Assembly (NCBI GenBank): GCA_020247395.1
Contig: JADCJC010000024.1
Span: forward strand, 1 to 64,000
DNA length: 64,000 nt
Reading direction: 5' to 3'
Source of the DNA: Rhodocyclaceae bacterium
GTDB taxonomy: Bacteria; Pseudomonadota; Gammaproteobacteria; Burkholderiales; Usitatibacteraceae
In this document: positions 8,570-17,206 of the stretch, piece after piece
How the letters are laid out: each line of letters opens with the position of its first letter
Numbering within the stretch: position 1 is the stretch's first letter
Notes under the pieces: generated by a model
Told to the model about the DNA's origin: nothing
Databases searched by the model: none
What the model saw: the letters and a program-made list of their open reading frames with translations, nothing else
Program-made: the position numbers and the translations under genes

Positions 8570-10636
8570 ATGTCCCAAACCCAACGCACCCGCGTTCATT
8601 TTGTTGCCCCCACGCTGAAGTTGTCCGCCCTCGCTATTGGTCTTGCATTGGCCGGTGTCGCCGGCGCGGAGCAGTTCAAGTTTGACAATGGTCTGACCGG
8701 CAGCTTCGATTCCACGTTCTCGTACGGCCTGTCGATCCGCACGAGTGACCCCGACAAGAGCCTGATCGGTTTGGCGAACGGCGGAACATCGCGTTCGGTG
8801 AATGAGGACGATGGTACGCGCAACTACCAAAAGAACCGCCCGTTCGCGCAAGTCGTCAAAGGCACCCACGAGCTTTCCGCTAAGTGGGAAGACTGGGGCA
8901 TCTTGCTGCGCGGCACGTACTTCACCGACTTTGAGAATCGCAACAACGACAAGCTTGGCCCGATCGCGAAACGTCGTATTGGCCAAGATGCACGCATGCT
9001 CGACGCGTTCATCACCAAGAGCTTCGATGTCGCGGGCAAGAATGTCCGCCTCCGTGGAGGCAATCAAGTGATCTCTTGGGGTGAGTCAACCTTCATCCCG
9101 AATGGTATCAACGTCATCAACCCAGTTGACCTTGTCAAGCTGCGTGCACCAGGCTCCGAACTTAAGGAAGCATTCCTTCCGGTGTCCAGCTTGTGGGGCT
9201 CGTTTGAGTTGACCAAGAACGCATCGCTCGAAGCATTTGCTCAATTTAACTTTGAGAAGACCAAGATAGATCCACGCGGTTCGTACTGGAGCAACAACGA
9301 CTTCGCATCCGACGACGCCGATCGTGTGTTCGTTGGCTTCGGTCGTCGCAATGACATGACTGGGCGTCTGCCTGGCAACATCGTGCCGCCAACGGCGGGC
9401 GCGCTCTATACCGCGTCGGTTCCACTCTACGGCACGTTTGATCCTGCCGCCGCCGTCTGGGCACCGCGTGGGGCTGACACGCCAGCGAAAGACTCTGGCC
9501 AGTACGGCGTGGCGCTGCGTTATCTCGCACCGGCGTTTAACAACACCGAGTTCGGCTTCTACTACATGAACTACCATAGTCGTATCCCGTTCTTTTCCGG
9601 CATCAAGGGCTATCCGACCTCTGTTGTTACCGGCGGCCCTCTCGCCGCCAGCATTTGTGGTGCGGTTGCGGGCCCAGGCGGCATTGCGCTGGCCGGCCTC
9701 TGCCAACAAGCGTTGGTTAGCGGTCAAGCCGACCCGACCGCAGGTGGTCGTCCGGCTGTGAAGGCAACGTATTTCGCGGAGTACCCAGAAAACATTCGCC
9801 TGATGGGCTTCAGCTTCAACACACAAGGCCCATGGGGCATCGCCTTGCAAGGTGAATACTCGTATCGCCCAAATCAGCCCTTGCAGTATTCAACGCCTGA
9901 GCTGTTGCTTGCTGCGCTCGGTGCGCCTAACCTGTCGACGGGTTTCCAGACGATCCCCGGCACGGTTGATGCAGCAGCCGGTCGTCCTTTCGGTGCCTCC
10001 GCAGCGGGCCTTGTACCAAACGGTACGTACCAGCGTGGCTGGGATCGCGTGAAGATGAGCCAGTTGCAGATGACTGGTACGAAATCGATCCCCTCGATTC
10101 TCGGTGCGGAACAAGTCGTGCTCGTCGGTGAGTTCGGCTACACGAAGTACCACGGCCTGAACCAGAGCCTCAAGTACAACGGCCCAGCCGTGTTTCTGCC
10201 TGCAACAGTGCAGGGCGCTCTCGCGACCCAATCGGGCTCGACGCTCTCGAGCGTTCAGACCGACGGCTTTGTAACCGAAACATCCTACGGCTATCGTCTG
10301 GTTGCGCGTGCTGAATACACCAACGCGTTCTGGGGAGGCAACATCGCGCCGCGCCTCGCATTCAACCACGACGTGAAAGGCACATCGCAGACCTTCAACG
10401 AGGGCGTGAAGTCTGTGTCGGTTGGTTTTAACTGGGATTACCAGCGCAAGTTCTCGGTTGACCTCTCCTACAACAATTTCTTCGGTGGCAAGACCTACTG
10501 CGGTACCGATGTTGTGGATCCACGCCAGACGTCTTTGGCCCCACAAGTTGCGGCGCAGGGTGCCAGTTTCTGCTCGTCAGCGAACCCGATCAAGGACCGT
10601 GACTTCGTCTCACTGGTCGTGTCCTACTCGTTCTAA
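8570..10636 (+). CDS. DUF1302 family outer-membrane protein
   Basis: A 688-residue predicted secreted beta-rich protein. A Sec signal peptide spans residues 1 to about 33, with a hydrophobic core LSALAIGLALAGVAGA followed by EQFKFDNGLTGSF. The rest shows alternating polar/aromatic strands such as RGGNQVISWGEST and ends with an aromatic residue (VVSYSF), both typical of outer-membrane barrels. DUF1302 proteins are poorly characterised. AGGAG lies upstream of ATG 8570. It is the first gene of a four-gene block with DUF1329, a YCF48-like propeller and an MMPL permease. Substrate unknown; adjacency to beta-oxidation genes suggests a hydrophobic one. Confidence 0.88.
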   Translation: MSQTQRTRVHFVAPTLKLSALAIGLALAGVAGAEQFKFDNGLTGSFDSTFSYGLSIRTSDPDKSLIGLANGGTSRSVNEDDGTRNYQKNRPFAQVVKGTHELSAKWEDWGILLRGTYFTDFENRNNDKLGPIAKRRIGQDARMLDAFITKSFDVAGKNVRLRGGNQVISWGESTFIPNGINVINPVDLVKLRAPGSELKEAFLPVSSLWGSFELTKNASLEAFAQFNFEKTKIDPRGSYWSNNDFASDDADRVFVGFGRRNDMTGRLPGNIVPPTAGALYTASVPLYGTFDPAAAVWAPRGADTPAKDSGQYGVALRYLAPAFNNTEFGFYYMNYHSRIPFFSGIKGYPTSVVTGGPLAASICGAVAGPGGIALAGLCQQALVSGQADPTAGGRPAVKATYFAEYPENIRLMGFSFNTQGPWGIALQGEYSYRPNQPLQYSTPELLLAALGAPNLSTGFQTIPGTVDAAAGRPFGASAAGLVPNGTYQRGWDRVKMSQLQMTGTKSIPSILGAEQVVLVGEFGYTKYHGLNQSLKYNGPAVFLPATVQGALATQSGSTLSSVQTDGFVTETSYGYRLVARAEYTNAFWGGNIAPRLAFNHDVKGTSQTFNEGVKSVSVGFNWDYQRKFSVDLSYNNFFGGKTYCGTDVVDPRQTSLAPQVAAQGASFCSSANPIKDRDFVSLVVSYSF

Positions 10637-10647
10637 CTGTTTGAAAC

Positions 10648-10675
10648 TACCGGCTTCGCAGCGGCGGAGCCGGTA
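10648..10675 (+). other. intercistronic hairpin between DUF1302 and DUF1329 genes
   Basis: TACCGGCT (10648-10655) and AGCCGGTA (10668-10675) form an 8-bp stem with a 12-nt loop. It starts 11 nt after the DUF1302 stop and has no T run. It could be a partial terminator or an RNA-processing or stabilising element within the operon. Confidence 0.4.
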
Positions 10676-10745
10676 CTCGCTCTATAGCCCGCGTCGACGT
10701 GTTGGAGCAATGCAAGTTCTAAACCGATAATTCTGGAGGATGATA

Positions 10746-12119
10746 ATGAAAGCGAAACAACTTGCGGTAGCACTGTCAGCGAGCTTGTCCGTGTTGGCGC
10801 TGTCAAACGCCGCTCACGCACAACTCACCGCAACTGATGTGGCCAAGCTTGGCACCACACTTACCCCGATGGGTGCCGAGAAGGCTGGCAACGCAGCAGG
10901 TACGATTCCGGCATGGGATGGTGGTTTGACCAAGGTTCCGGCCGGCGTCTCGTTCAAGGCATCGGGTTATTACCCTGATCCCTTTCCAAATGACAAGCCG
11001 CTCTTCACCATCAGCGCGGCAAACATGGACAAGTACAAGGACAATCTCTCGCCCGGACAAATGGCGATGATGAAACAGTACCCCAACTACAAGTTGCCGG
11101 TGTACCAAACCCGCCGTACCGCTGCATATCCAGAGGGTGCCTACAAAGAAACCAAAGAGTGTGCTGCAAAAGCCAAGTTGGCGACCGGCGGCAATGGCGT
11201 GACTGGTTGCACAGGGGGAACACCGTTCCCAATTCCAAAGAATGGGCTTGAGGCAATTTGGAACCATGTACTCCACTACAAGGGTGATACTTTCGCAATG
11301 AACTGGTCCCAAGCGGCGGTTACCGCATCAGGCGACTACGCATTGGTGAAATTTGAGTACGAATATGATCTAGCTTATGGCAACCTGCAAAAGCCTGCTG
11401 CACAGCGCGAGTCAAACCTGATCCTCAACTACCTGCAAGAAGTGACTGCACCCGCACGACTAGCAGGACAGATCTTGCTGGTAAAGGACACAGTTGACCA
11501 AACAAAAGAGCCACGTTCTGCTTGGACTTACAATCCCGGCCAGCGTCGTGTGCGTTTGGCACCAAACGTCGCATACGACAACCCTGGTACGGCTGCAGAC
11601 GGCCTGCGCACCAACGATGACTTCGGTATGTTCAACGGCGCAACCGACCGTTACGACTGGACGTTGGTCGGCAAGAAAGAAATGTACATTCCGTACAACT
11701 CATACCGCCTGACTGATCCGAAAGTGAAGTATTCAGACCTGCTCCGCCCCGGTCATATCAACCAAGATCTGACACGTTATGGTTTGCATCGCGTGTGGGT
11801 GGTTGACGCCAAGTTGAAGGCTGGCACATCGCACATCTATTCACGCCGCACCTTCTATATCGATGAGGATAGCTGGAACGTCGTCATGGTAGACAAATAC
11901 GATGGCCGCGGACAGCTTTGGCGCTTCGCCGAACTCCACAGCGAAAACTGGTACGACGTGCCGATGTGGTTTGGCACCATCGAAGTGCACCACGACCTCC
12001 AATCACGCCGTTACATTGCGATGGGGCTGCGCTCCGAGGAGAGCAAAATTTACCAGCCGATCAAGCGCACCGCGGCAGACTACACGCCACAGGCGCTACG
12101 TGGAGCAGGCACGCGCTAG
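10746..12119 (+). CDS. DUF1329 family periplasmic protein (LolA/LolB-like fold suspected)
   Basis: A 457-residue exported protein. The signal peptide is MKAKQLAVALSASLSVLALS, ending NAAHAQ. An upstream ATG at 10740 abuts GGAGG directly, so ATG 10746, with 6-nt spacing, is the likely start. The body carries the family-typical segments WNHVLHYKGD, SYRLTDPKVKY and the C-terminal RYIAMGLRSEE. From family knowledge, DUF1329 proteins are placed with LolA/LolB-like lipoprotein carriers. If so, this would be the periplasmic shuttle of the envelope system whose barrel gene lies just upstream. The role is inferred, not shown. Confidence 0.87.
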   Translation: MKAKQLAVALSASLSVLALSNAAHAQLTATDVAKLGTTLTPMGAEKAGNAAGTIPAWDGGLTKVPAGVSFKASGYYPDPFPNDKPLFTISAANMDKYKDNLSPGQMAMMKQYPNYKLPVYQTRRTAAYPEGAYKETKECAAKAKLATGGNGVTGCTGGTPFPIPKNGLEAIWNHVLHYKGDTFAMNWSQAAVTASGDYALVKFEYEYDLAYGNLQKPAAQRESNLILNYLQEVTAPARLAGQILLVKDTVDQTKEPRSAWTYNPGQRRVRLAPNVAYDNPGTAADGLRTNDDFGMFNGATDRYDWTLVGKKEMYIPYNSYRLTDPKVKYSDLLRPGHINQDLTRYGLHRVWVVDAKLKAGTSHIYSRRTFYIDEDSWNVVMVDKYDGRGQLWRFAELHSENWYDVPMWFGTIEVHHDLQSRRYIAMGLRSEESKIYQPIKRTAADYTPQALRGAGTR

Positions 12120-12146
12120 GGCCGAGCTTAGTGACATAGCATCGCG

Positions 12147-12181
12147 CGAATCGGGGACAAGCAGGTGTTGTCCCCGATTCG
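12147..12181 (+). terminator. strong hairpin between DUF1329 and YCF48-like genes
   Basis: CGAATCGGGGACAA (12147-12160) and TTGTCCCCGATTCG (12168-12181) make a perfect 14-bp stem with a 7-nt loop, followed only by TTT. It sits in the 138-nt gap inside the envelope block. It may act as an attenuator that lowers expression of the propeller and permease relative to the barrel and DUF1329 protein. Confidence 0.55.
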
Positions 12182-12257
12182 TTTCAGAGCATTATGCATT
12201 TCAGTTGTCCTCGCTTTGCACCGATTCCATTCGTGCTTTAGTCAAGGTGATCCGATC

Positions 12258-13373
12258 ATGAAACCTCGTGTTGGCAAATTTTTTCCCACCCTCTTGGCAA
12301 GTTTCGCGCTGTCGGCGGGTGCGGCTTTCGCGCAGATCAATCAGTCAGTGATGCCCGCTGTTGGCCCGCTGACCAAACAGACGATGTCACGTTTGTTGTT
12401 GACCGACGTCGCCCGCGAAGGTAAGCGCATCATCGCCGTCGGTGATCGCGGGTACATCGTTTATTCGGACAACGACGGTGAATCTTGGCAACGCGCCAAG
12501 ACCCCGCCAGGGCTTGCATTACTCAACAGCGTGTACTTTTCCGACGCCAACACGGTCTGGGCGGTCGGCCACGATTCGGTCATTCTGAAATCAACGGATC
12601 AGGGTAAAGAGTGGACACAGGTCCACGCGTCGGCCAATGATCGGCGGCCTCTAATGGACGTTTTGTTTGTTGATGCGACTCATGGTTTCGCTGTTGGGGC
12701 CTATGGTGCCTTTCTTGAAACCGTGGACGCCGGTAAGACTTGGACTTCACGAAAGGCGATTCCCGCCGTTGCCAAACCAAAGCCGGCGAAAGAGGATCGC
12801 GGCGGCCGTAATGCTCGTATGGAAGTAGAAGATGACGCCGATAAGTCCGTCGACGAGGACAAACATCTAAACGCCATTATTAGGCTTGGTCAGGGCAAAT
12901 TGTTTATCGCTGGTGAAGCAGGAACGATGCTGCTTTCCAACGATAATGGCAAGAGCTGGGAACGAGTTTTATCTCCCTACAAGGGCTCGTATTTTGGTGC
13001 AATCCTTGCCAATGACGGTAGCGTGCTGGCGTTGGGCTTGCGGGGCAATGTCTTTCGGGCGGCTGATTCGACTCTGAAGGCATGGACACCGGTGGTCACC
13101 AACACCAAAGCCTCGATGATGAGTGCGACAAAGCTGGCTGACGGGGCAATCGTGCTGTCAGGTCTTTCCGGAACGTTACTGGTGTCCAGCGATAACGGCC
13201 GTACCTTTGCATCCGTCGAATCAGGGACGATCAAGCCGCTGGCTGCCGCTGTTCAAGGCAAGGGGGCGACGTTGCTGGTGGTTGGCGAGGCTGGTGCACG
13301 CGACGTCCCGCTCACCACTGGGGCGTCGGTTAGTGCGACCGGCAGCACGCCCGCGATTACCACTAAGCCCTGA
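12258..13373 (+). CDS. YCF48/BNR-repeat beta-propeller protein, exported
   Basis: A 371-residue protein with a signal peptide (FFPTLLASFALSAGAAFAQ) and repeated propeller blades. Each blade has glycine-rich strands and an S-x-D-x-G-x-x-W/F turn: SDNDGESW, STDQGKEW, TVDAGKTW, SNDNGKSW and SSDNGRTF. The blades resemble the YCF48/HCF136 family. A highly charged insertion of about 30 residues (begins KPKPAKEDRGG) separates blades 3 and 4. ATG 12258 is preferred because it directly precedes the signal peptide and follows AAGG. It lies 57 nt before the MMPL permease, and its likely job is as a periplasmic partner of that permease, which is an inference from context. Confidence 0.87.
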   Translation: MKPRVGKFFPTLLASFALSAGAAFAQINQSVMPAVGPLTKQTMSRLLLTDVAREGKRIIAVGDRGYIVYSDNDGESWQRAKTPPGLALLNSVYFSDANTVWAVGHDSVILKSTDQGKEWTQVHASANDRRPLMDVLFVDATHGFAVGAYGAFLETVDAGKTWTSRKAIPAVAKPKPAKEDRGGRNARMEVEDDADKSVDEDKHLNAIIRLGQGKLFIAGEAGTMLLSNDNGKSWERVLSPYKGSYFGAILANDGSVLALGLRGNVFRAADSTLKAWTPVVTNTKASMMSATKLADGAIVLSGLSGTLLVSSDNGRTFASVESGTIKPLAAAVQGKGATLLVVGEAGARDVPLTTGASVSATGSTPAITTKP

Positions 13374-13430
13374 CAGCGCAAGAAGCACCAACCCAGACTC
13401 GCCTGACGTCTTTTTCGGACTCGCCGCCAA

Positions 13431-15782
13431 ATGAACCTACAAAACCTAATTGCCAAATTTTCCGCACTGATATTCACCAACCGAAGAGTGCTGTTGATTA
13501 CGTTTAGCATGATGACGGCGCTGTTTCTTGTCTCGGCCAGTCAATTACGCGTAGACGCTGGCTTCAACAAGATGGTGCCGCTGACGCACCCGTACATGAA
13601 GGTCTACAAGGAGTACGAAACCGTATTCGGCGGAGCCAATCGTGTTGCTATTGCCATTGTGCAAAAACAAGGCGATATCTACAACAAAGAGTTCATGGAT
13701 ACTCTGAAGGCCGCGACCAACGAGGTGCTGCTACTCGAGGGGGTCGATAAGGCCAGTGTGCGCTCCTTGTTTACACCGAACACACGATTCATCGAAGTGG
13801 TGGAAGAAGGTTTTGCCGGCGGCAACGTCATCCCCGCCACGTTTCAGGGAACGCCTGAGGATCTGGCGATCGTCAAATCGAATGTGCAAAAGTCCAACGA
13901 AATAGGACGTACCGTTGCGACCGACTTCAGCGGTGCCCTGATTTCCGCCGGACTGTTGGAGGCGATTCCAAAAGAGGGGGGAAAGATCGAGAAACTCGAC
14001 TACTTCGAACTCTCCCGCAAACTGGATGCTATCCGCGCAAAACATGAGGGGCCGAATCGCTCGGTTCATATCATTGGATTCGCTAAAGCCGTGGGTGATA
14101 TTGCCAGCGGTGCGAAGGGCGTGGTGGCGTTTTTCGGTATTGCCTTTCTCATCACCGCCGCGTTGATGTATTGGTTTGTGAAGGACGTGAAATTGACAGC
14201 CATTTCGCTGGTCGTCGCCATGATGCCGGTGTTGTGGTTGCTTGGCACACTGCCCATCATCGGCTTTGGTATCGACCCGTTGTCGATTCTTGTGCCGTTC
14301 TTGATTTTTTCTATCGGTGTGTCACATGCGGTGCAGATGACCAAGTCATGGGAACGCGCGGTCGGGGACGGCATGAGTAGTCTTGACGCTGCCAAACACT
14401 CGTTCGCCAATCTGTTTATCCCCGGCACACTTGCGTTACTGACGAACGTGCTGGGCTTCGCTGTGATTTTGATTATCCCGATTGATATCGTGCGTGAGCT
14501 CGGTATTACGGCTTCAATCGGTGTTGCCTGGATGATCGTCACCAACAAGATGTTGTTACCAATCTTGCTGTCCTACCTTACCGTCGCGCCGCAAACGTTG
14601 GAAAAAGAGCATGCGCAGGGTGATCGGTTAGATAAGTTATGGCGTACAGCTGCGGGCTTTGCAGGCAAGAAAAACGCCTTATGGAGCATTGGCGTATCGG
14701 TGCTTGTACTCGCCTTTGGTATTTGGAAAGCGCAGGACCTAAAGGTTGGCGATTATGGGCAGGGCGTTCCAGAGTTGCGGGCGGATTCACGTTACAACAT
14801 GGACAACGCAATGATCGTCTCGAAGTTTGCGATCGGTGTAAATACATTGGGCGTTGTCGCGCAGACCAAAGATGTTCCGGGGGCTTGTACCAACTACGAT
14901 GTCATGACCACCATCGAAAAGTTTGATTGGTACATGCAGAACGTACCCGGTACACAGTCGGTGATGTCGTTGCCCGGGGTGGCCAAGACCATCAACGCGG
15001 GATTTAACGAAGGCAATCTACGCTGGCGCCAGCTGCCGCGTGATCCGACCACCATGGCGCAGAGTGTCACGCCGGTGGATACTGCAACTGGCCTGCTCAA
15101 TCCCGATTGCTCGGCGATGCAGGTGCTCGTGAACACCACCGATCAGCAGGGCGACACTTTGCGCCGTATGGTGGCCGAAGTGAAGAATTTTGCAAATGAA
15201 GCAAACACGCCGAACCTGCAATTCAAACTCGCAACTGGCAACATGGGGGTCGCGGCGGCCACCAACGAAGCGGTGGATAAAGCACGCTTTGAAATGCACG
15301 GTGCGATATTTGGGGCACTCTTGCTGATGTGTATGGCGACATTTCGAAGTCTGCGCGCCACGCTTTGTATCCTCATTCCGTTGGCGATTGTTTCGATCCT
15401 CTGTGAGGCGTTGATGCCTATGCTCGGCATTGGTATGAAGGTTTCGACACTACCAGTGATCGCGCTTGGCGTTGGTGTGGGTGTTGACTACGGCATCTAC
15501 TTGTACGACCGTATTGAAATTCATATTGAAGAAGGTAAAGATTTGGCCGAGTCGTTCTTCTTGTCGCTGCGCGAACGCGGTACAGCGATGATTTTCACTG
15601 CGGTGACCATGACGCTCGGCGTCGCTACTTGGGCAATGTCTGCATTAAAGTTCCAAGCGGACATGGGTATCTTGCTCGCGTTTATGTTCTTCCTAAATAT
15701 GGTCGGGGCGATTTTCTTGTTGCCCGCGCTTGCCGCGTGGTTGCTAAAGCCGCATCATGGGTCGGACGAGAAACGCGCATAG
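13431..15782 (+). CDS. MMPL/RND-superfamily transporter
   Basis: A 783-residue inner-membrane permease with two repeats, each a single helix, a large periplasmic loop and a helix bundle. Helix bundles occur around residues 225-390 (with FLIFSIGVSHAVQMT) and 620-780. The second contains VIALGVGVGVDYGIYLYDRI, with the acidic residue expected for proton coupling in RND/MMPL proteins. The N-terminal helix is followed by a periplasmic domain. It closes the DUF1302/DUF1329/YCF48 block. Hydrophobe transport is typical of the family; direction and cargo here are unknown. Confidence 0.92.
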   Translation: MNLQNLIAKFSALIFTNRRVLLITFSMMTALFLVSASQLRVDAGFNKMVPLTHPYMKVYKEYETVFGGANRVAIAIVQKQGDIYNKEFMDTLKAATNEVLLLEGVDKASVRSLFTPNTRFIEVVEEGFAGGNVIPATFQGTPEDLAIVKSNVQKSNEIGRTVATDFSGALISAGLLEAIPKEGGKIEKLDYFELSRKLDAIRAKHEGPNRSVHIIGFAKAVGDIASGAKGVVAFFGIAFLITAALMYWFVKDVKLTAISLVVAMMPVLWLLGTLPIIGFGIDPLSILVPFLIFSIGVSHAVQMTKSWERAVGDGMSSLDAAKHSFANLFIPGTLALLTNVLGFAVILIIPIDIVRELGITASIGVAWMIVTNKMLLPILLSYLTVAPQTLEKEHAQGDRLDKLWRTAAGFAGKKNALWSIGVSVLVLAFGIWKAQDLKVGDYGQGVPELRADSRYNMDNAMIVSKFAIGVNTLGVVAQTKDVPGACTNYDVMTTIEKFDWYMQNVPGTQSVMSLPGVAKTINAGFNEGNLRWRQLPRDPTTMAQSVTPVDTATGLLNPDCSAMQVLVNTTDQQGDTLRRMVAEVKNFANEANTPNLQFKLATGNMGVAAATNEAVDKARFEMHGAIFGALLLMCMATFRSLRATLCILIPLAIVSILCEALMPMLGIGMKVSTLPVIALGVGVGVDYGIYLYDRIEIHIEEGKDLAESFFLSLRERGTAMIFTAVTMTLGVATWAMSALKFQADMGILLAFMFFLNMVGAIFLLPALAAWLLKPHHGSDEKRA

Positions 15783-15822
15783 CCAGCGGCGAATTTTCTC
15801 CTACAATTAAAAGGCCACCGGG

Positions 15823-16113
15823 ATGGCGAACGCGCTGGCGATCTATCGCCCGCCCGCTCCGCTGGCCTTTGACGATTACTGCGCAAACACCCTCACGGCG
15901 AGCGTGAAGAAAAATCCCGGACGACGCCTACCCGAAACCAGCGTAGGCAGGATTACCAACCCCACCAGGCCCGCGCCGTTTCACCAGATCGCCATCTTGA
16001 CCTTCGACGACATGGCGGTGCTACAGGCTGGTGTTGGTTCGGCCGAGGGGCAGGCTGCAGTGGCGGATATGGCGAACTTCGCAAGTGGTGGCGCGTCGGT
16101 GCTGATGTTTTGA
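15823..16113 (+). pseudogene. EthD-family small protein, apparently decaying
   Basis: A 96-residue product aligning with EthD proteins: LAIYRPPAPLAFDDY at the start and PAPFHQIAILTFDDMAVLQAG, EGQAAVADMANFASGGA at the end. The usual T-H-x-PLAKKIPGLR core reads TLTASVKKNPGRR, so the conserved histidine and proline are lost. The end reads VLMF then TGA; dropping one T of the TTTT at 16109-16112 would continue as MFDT, the usual family terminus. Together these suggest relaxed selection or pseudogenisation, though a functional variant cannot be excluded. It follows the MMPL gene by 40 nt. Confidence 0.6.
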
Positions 16114-16154
16114 CACAGCGCCGCCTGAAGGCCAACTAACGCCTCGTCTACTGG

Positions 16155-16190
16155 CGGACATCTTCGGGCATTTTTGCCCGAAGATGTCCG
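16155..16190. terminator. perfect 16-bp bidirectional hairpin
   Basis: CGGACATCTTCGGGCA (16155-16170) pairs perfectly with TGCCCGAAGATGTCCG (16175-16190) around TTTT. It lies between convergent genes (EthD remnant on +, MOSC on -), a natural place for a shared terminator. The flanks GCCT/AGGC extend the symmetry loosely. Confidence 0.75.
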
Positions 16191-16210
16191 TATTTGCTAG
16201 GCTTTCTAAA

Positions 16211-17020
16211 CTAGCGAAATTCCACTCTATCACCGAGGTGAACGGTCCCAAGCTTTACCGGGACGAGGTTCACCCCAAACAGAATGCCTTTATCGGTGTC
16301 GCGAAAGGTCGCGAGCGTCCTCAGTGGCTCCGGCCCGCGTAGTTCTCCGGTGGCTTGATCGGTTGTCGTAACTTGACAGCGTCCGCACGGTTTGGCGGCA
16401 CGGAATACCGCACTGCCGATCTCGATTTCATCCCAGCCATCTTCCGCCCAAGCCGCAGCGCCGCTTACCACCAAGTTACTGCGGAAGCGATTCATCGGAA
16501 CGGCTGCGCCGCCATTAGCAGTAATTTTCTGGTTTAAGTCCTCTAGTGAGGTTTCGTTAGTGACCAAAAACGGAAACCCGTCGGCGAAACTGACGAGCTC
16601 GTTATTCTTGGCGTAGGTGGGGCTACAGCGACGCTCGGCGCTGTCCGGCATGTAGACTAAGCGCGCATCGAAGCCCAAGTAATCTGACAGCCACTCGTCT
16701 GCCTCAGCGCTGACCGTGTGTGCCTGAACATGTGACGACCAGACGCGCACGGTGCGTGTCGGCAGCGCGCGAGGTTGAATGTCAACTGTCACCGATTCTT
16801 GGTCCGCAGCAGCAAGTTCGAGCTTGTCGCCGATCCGCTCGGTCCAGATGGTCGCCATTTTGGGTATCTCGCGCTGACTCACGAATTCATGGTCGCGGCC
16901 CACAATCATGAATCGGCGGTCATACCGCAACCCACGTGTCGTCGTGTCCGATTGGTCAAGTGCAATGCCGCCGAGGCCTTTGACCGGAAAAATGTTGATT
17001 CCAGAGAGCTTTGCCGTCAT
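16211..17020 (-). CDS. MOSC domain-containing protein (YcbX/mARC-like)
   Basis: A 269-residue protein with an N-terminal MOSC beta-barrel domain (INIFPVKGLGGIALD, GLRYDRRFMIV) and a C-terminal MOSC domain with NRFRSNLVV and the cysteine motif AKPCGRCQVTTTDQATGEL. That cysteine is the molybdenum ligand position in YcbX/mARC proteins, so it probably binds molybdenum cofactor and reduces N-hydroxylated compounds. It is slightly shorter than E. coli YcbX because it lacks the C-terminal ferredoxin domain, so it needs an external electron donor. It is a single gene, convergent with region 1. Confidence 0.9.
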   Translation of the reverse strand: MTAKLSGINIFPVKGLGGIALDQSDTTTRGLRYDRRFMIVGRDHEFVSQREIPKMATIWTERIGDKLELAAADQESVTVDIQPRALPTRTVRVWSSHVQAHTVSAEADEWLSDYLGFDARLVYMPDSAERRCSPTYAKNNELVSFADGFPFLVTNETSLEDLNQKITANGGAAVPMNRFRSNLVVSGAAAWAEDGWDEIEIGSAVFRAAKPCGRCQVTTTDQATGELRGPEPLRTLATFRDTDKGILFGVNLVPVKLGTVHLGDRVEFR

Positions 17021-17206
17021 ATTTCGTCTCCCGACAAGTATGTTTGTCCCGCAAGGTACGTATGCCCGCCAATCGATTCATGGTAACGTTACAACGTGCA
17101 TCGTTGATAGTTGCGCGAAACAACGTTGCCACCAGACGCGAGAAATTTTATGCACTTTTTGCTGGTTAAGACTCTGGGTCGTTGACCTTTTGAAGGAGAG
17201 CGCCAA

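Noticed and set aside
9086-9850. 254-residue open frame antisense to the DUF1302 gene
   Set aside because: It lies wholly inside a well supported coding region, has an arginine/histidine-rich composition typical of an antisense shadow, and shows no recognisable domain or ribosome-binding site.
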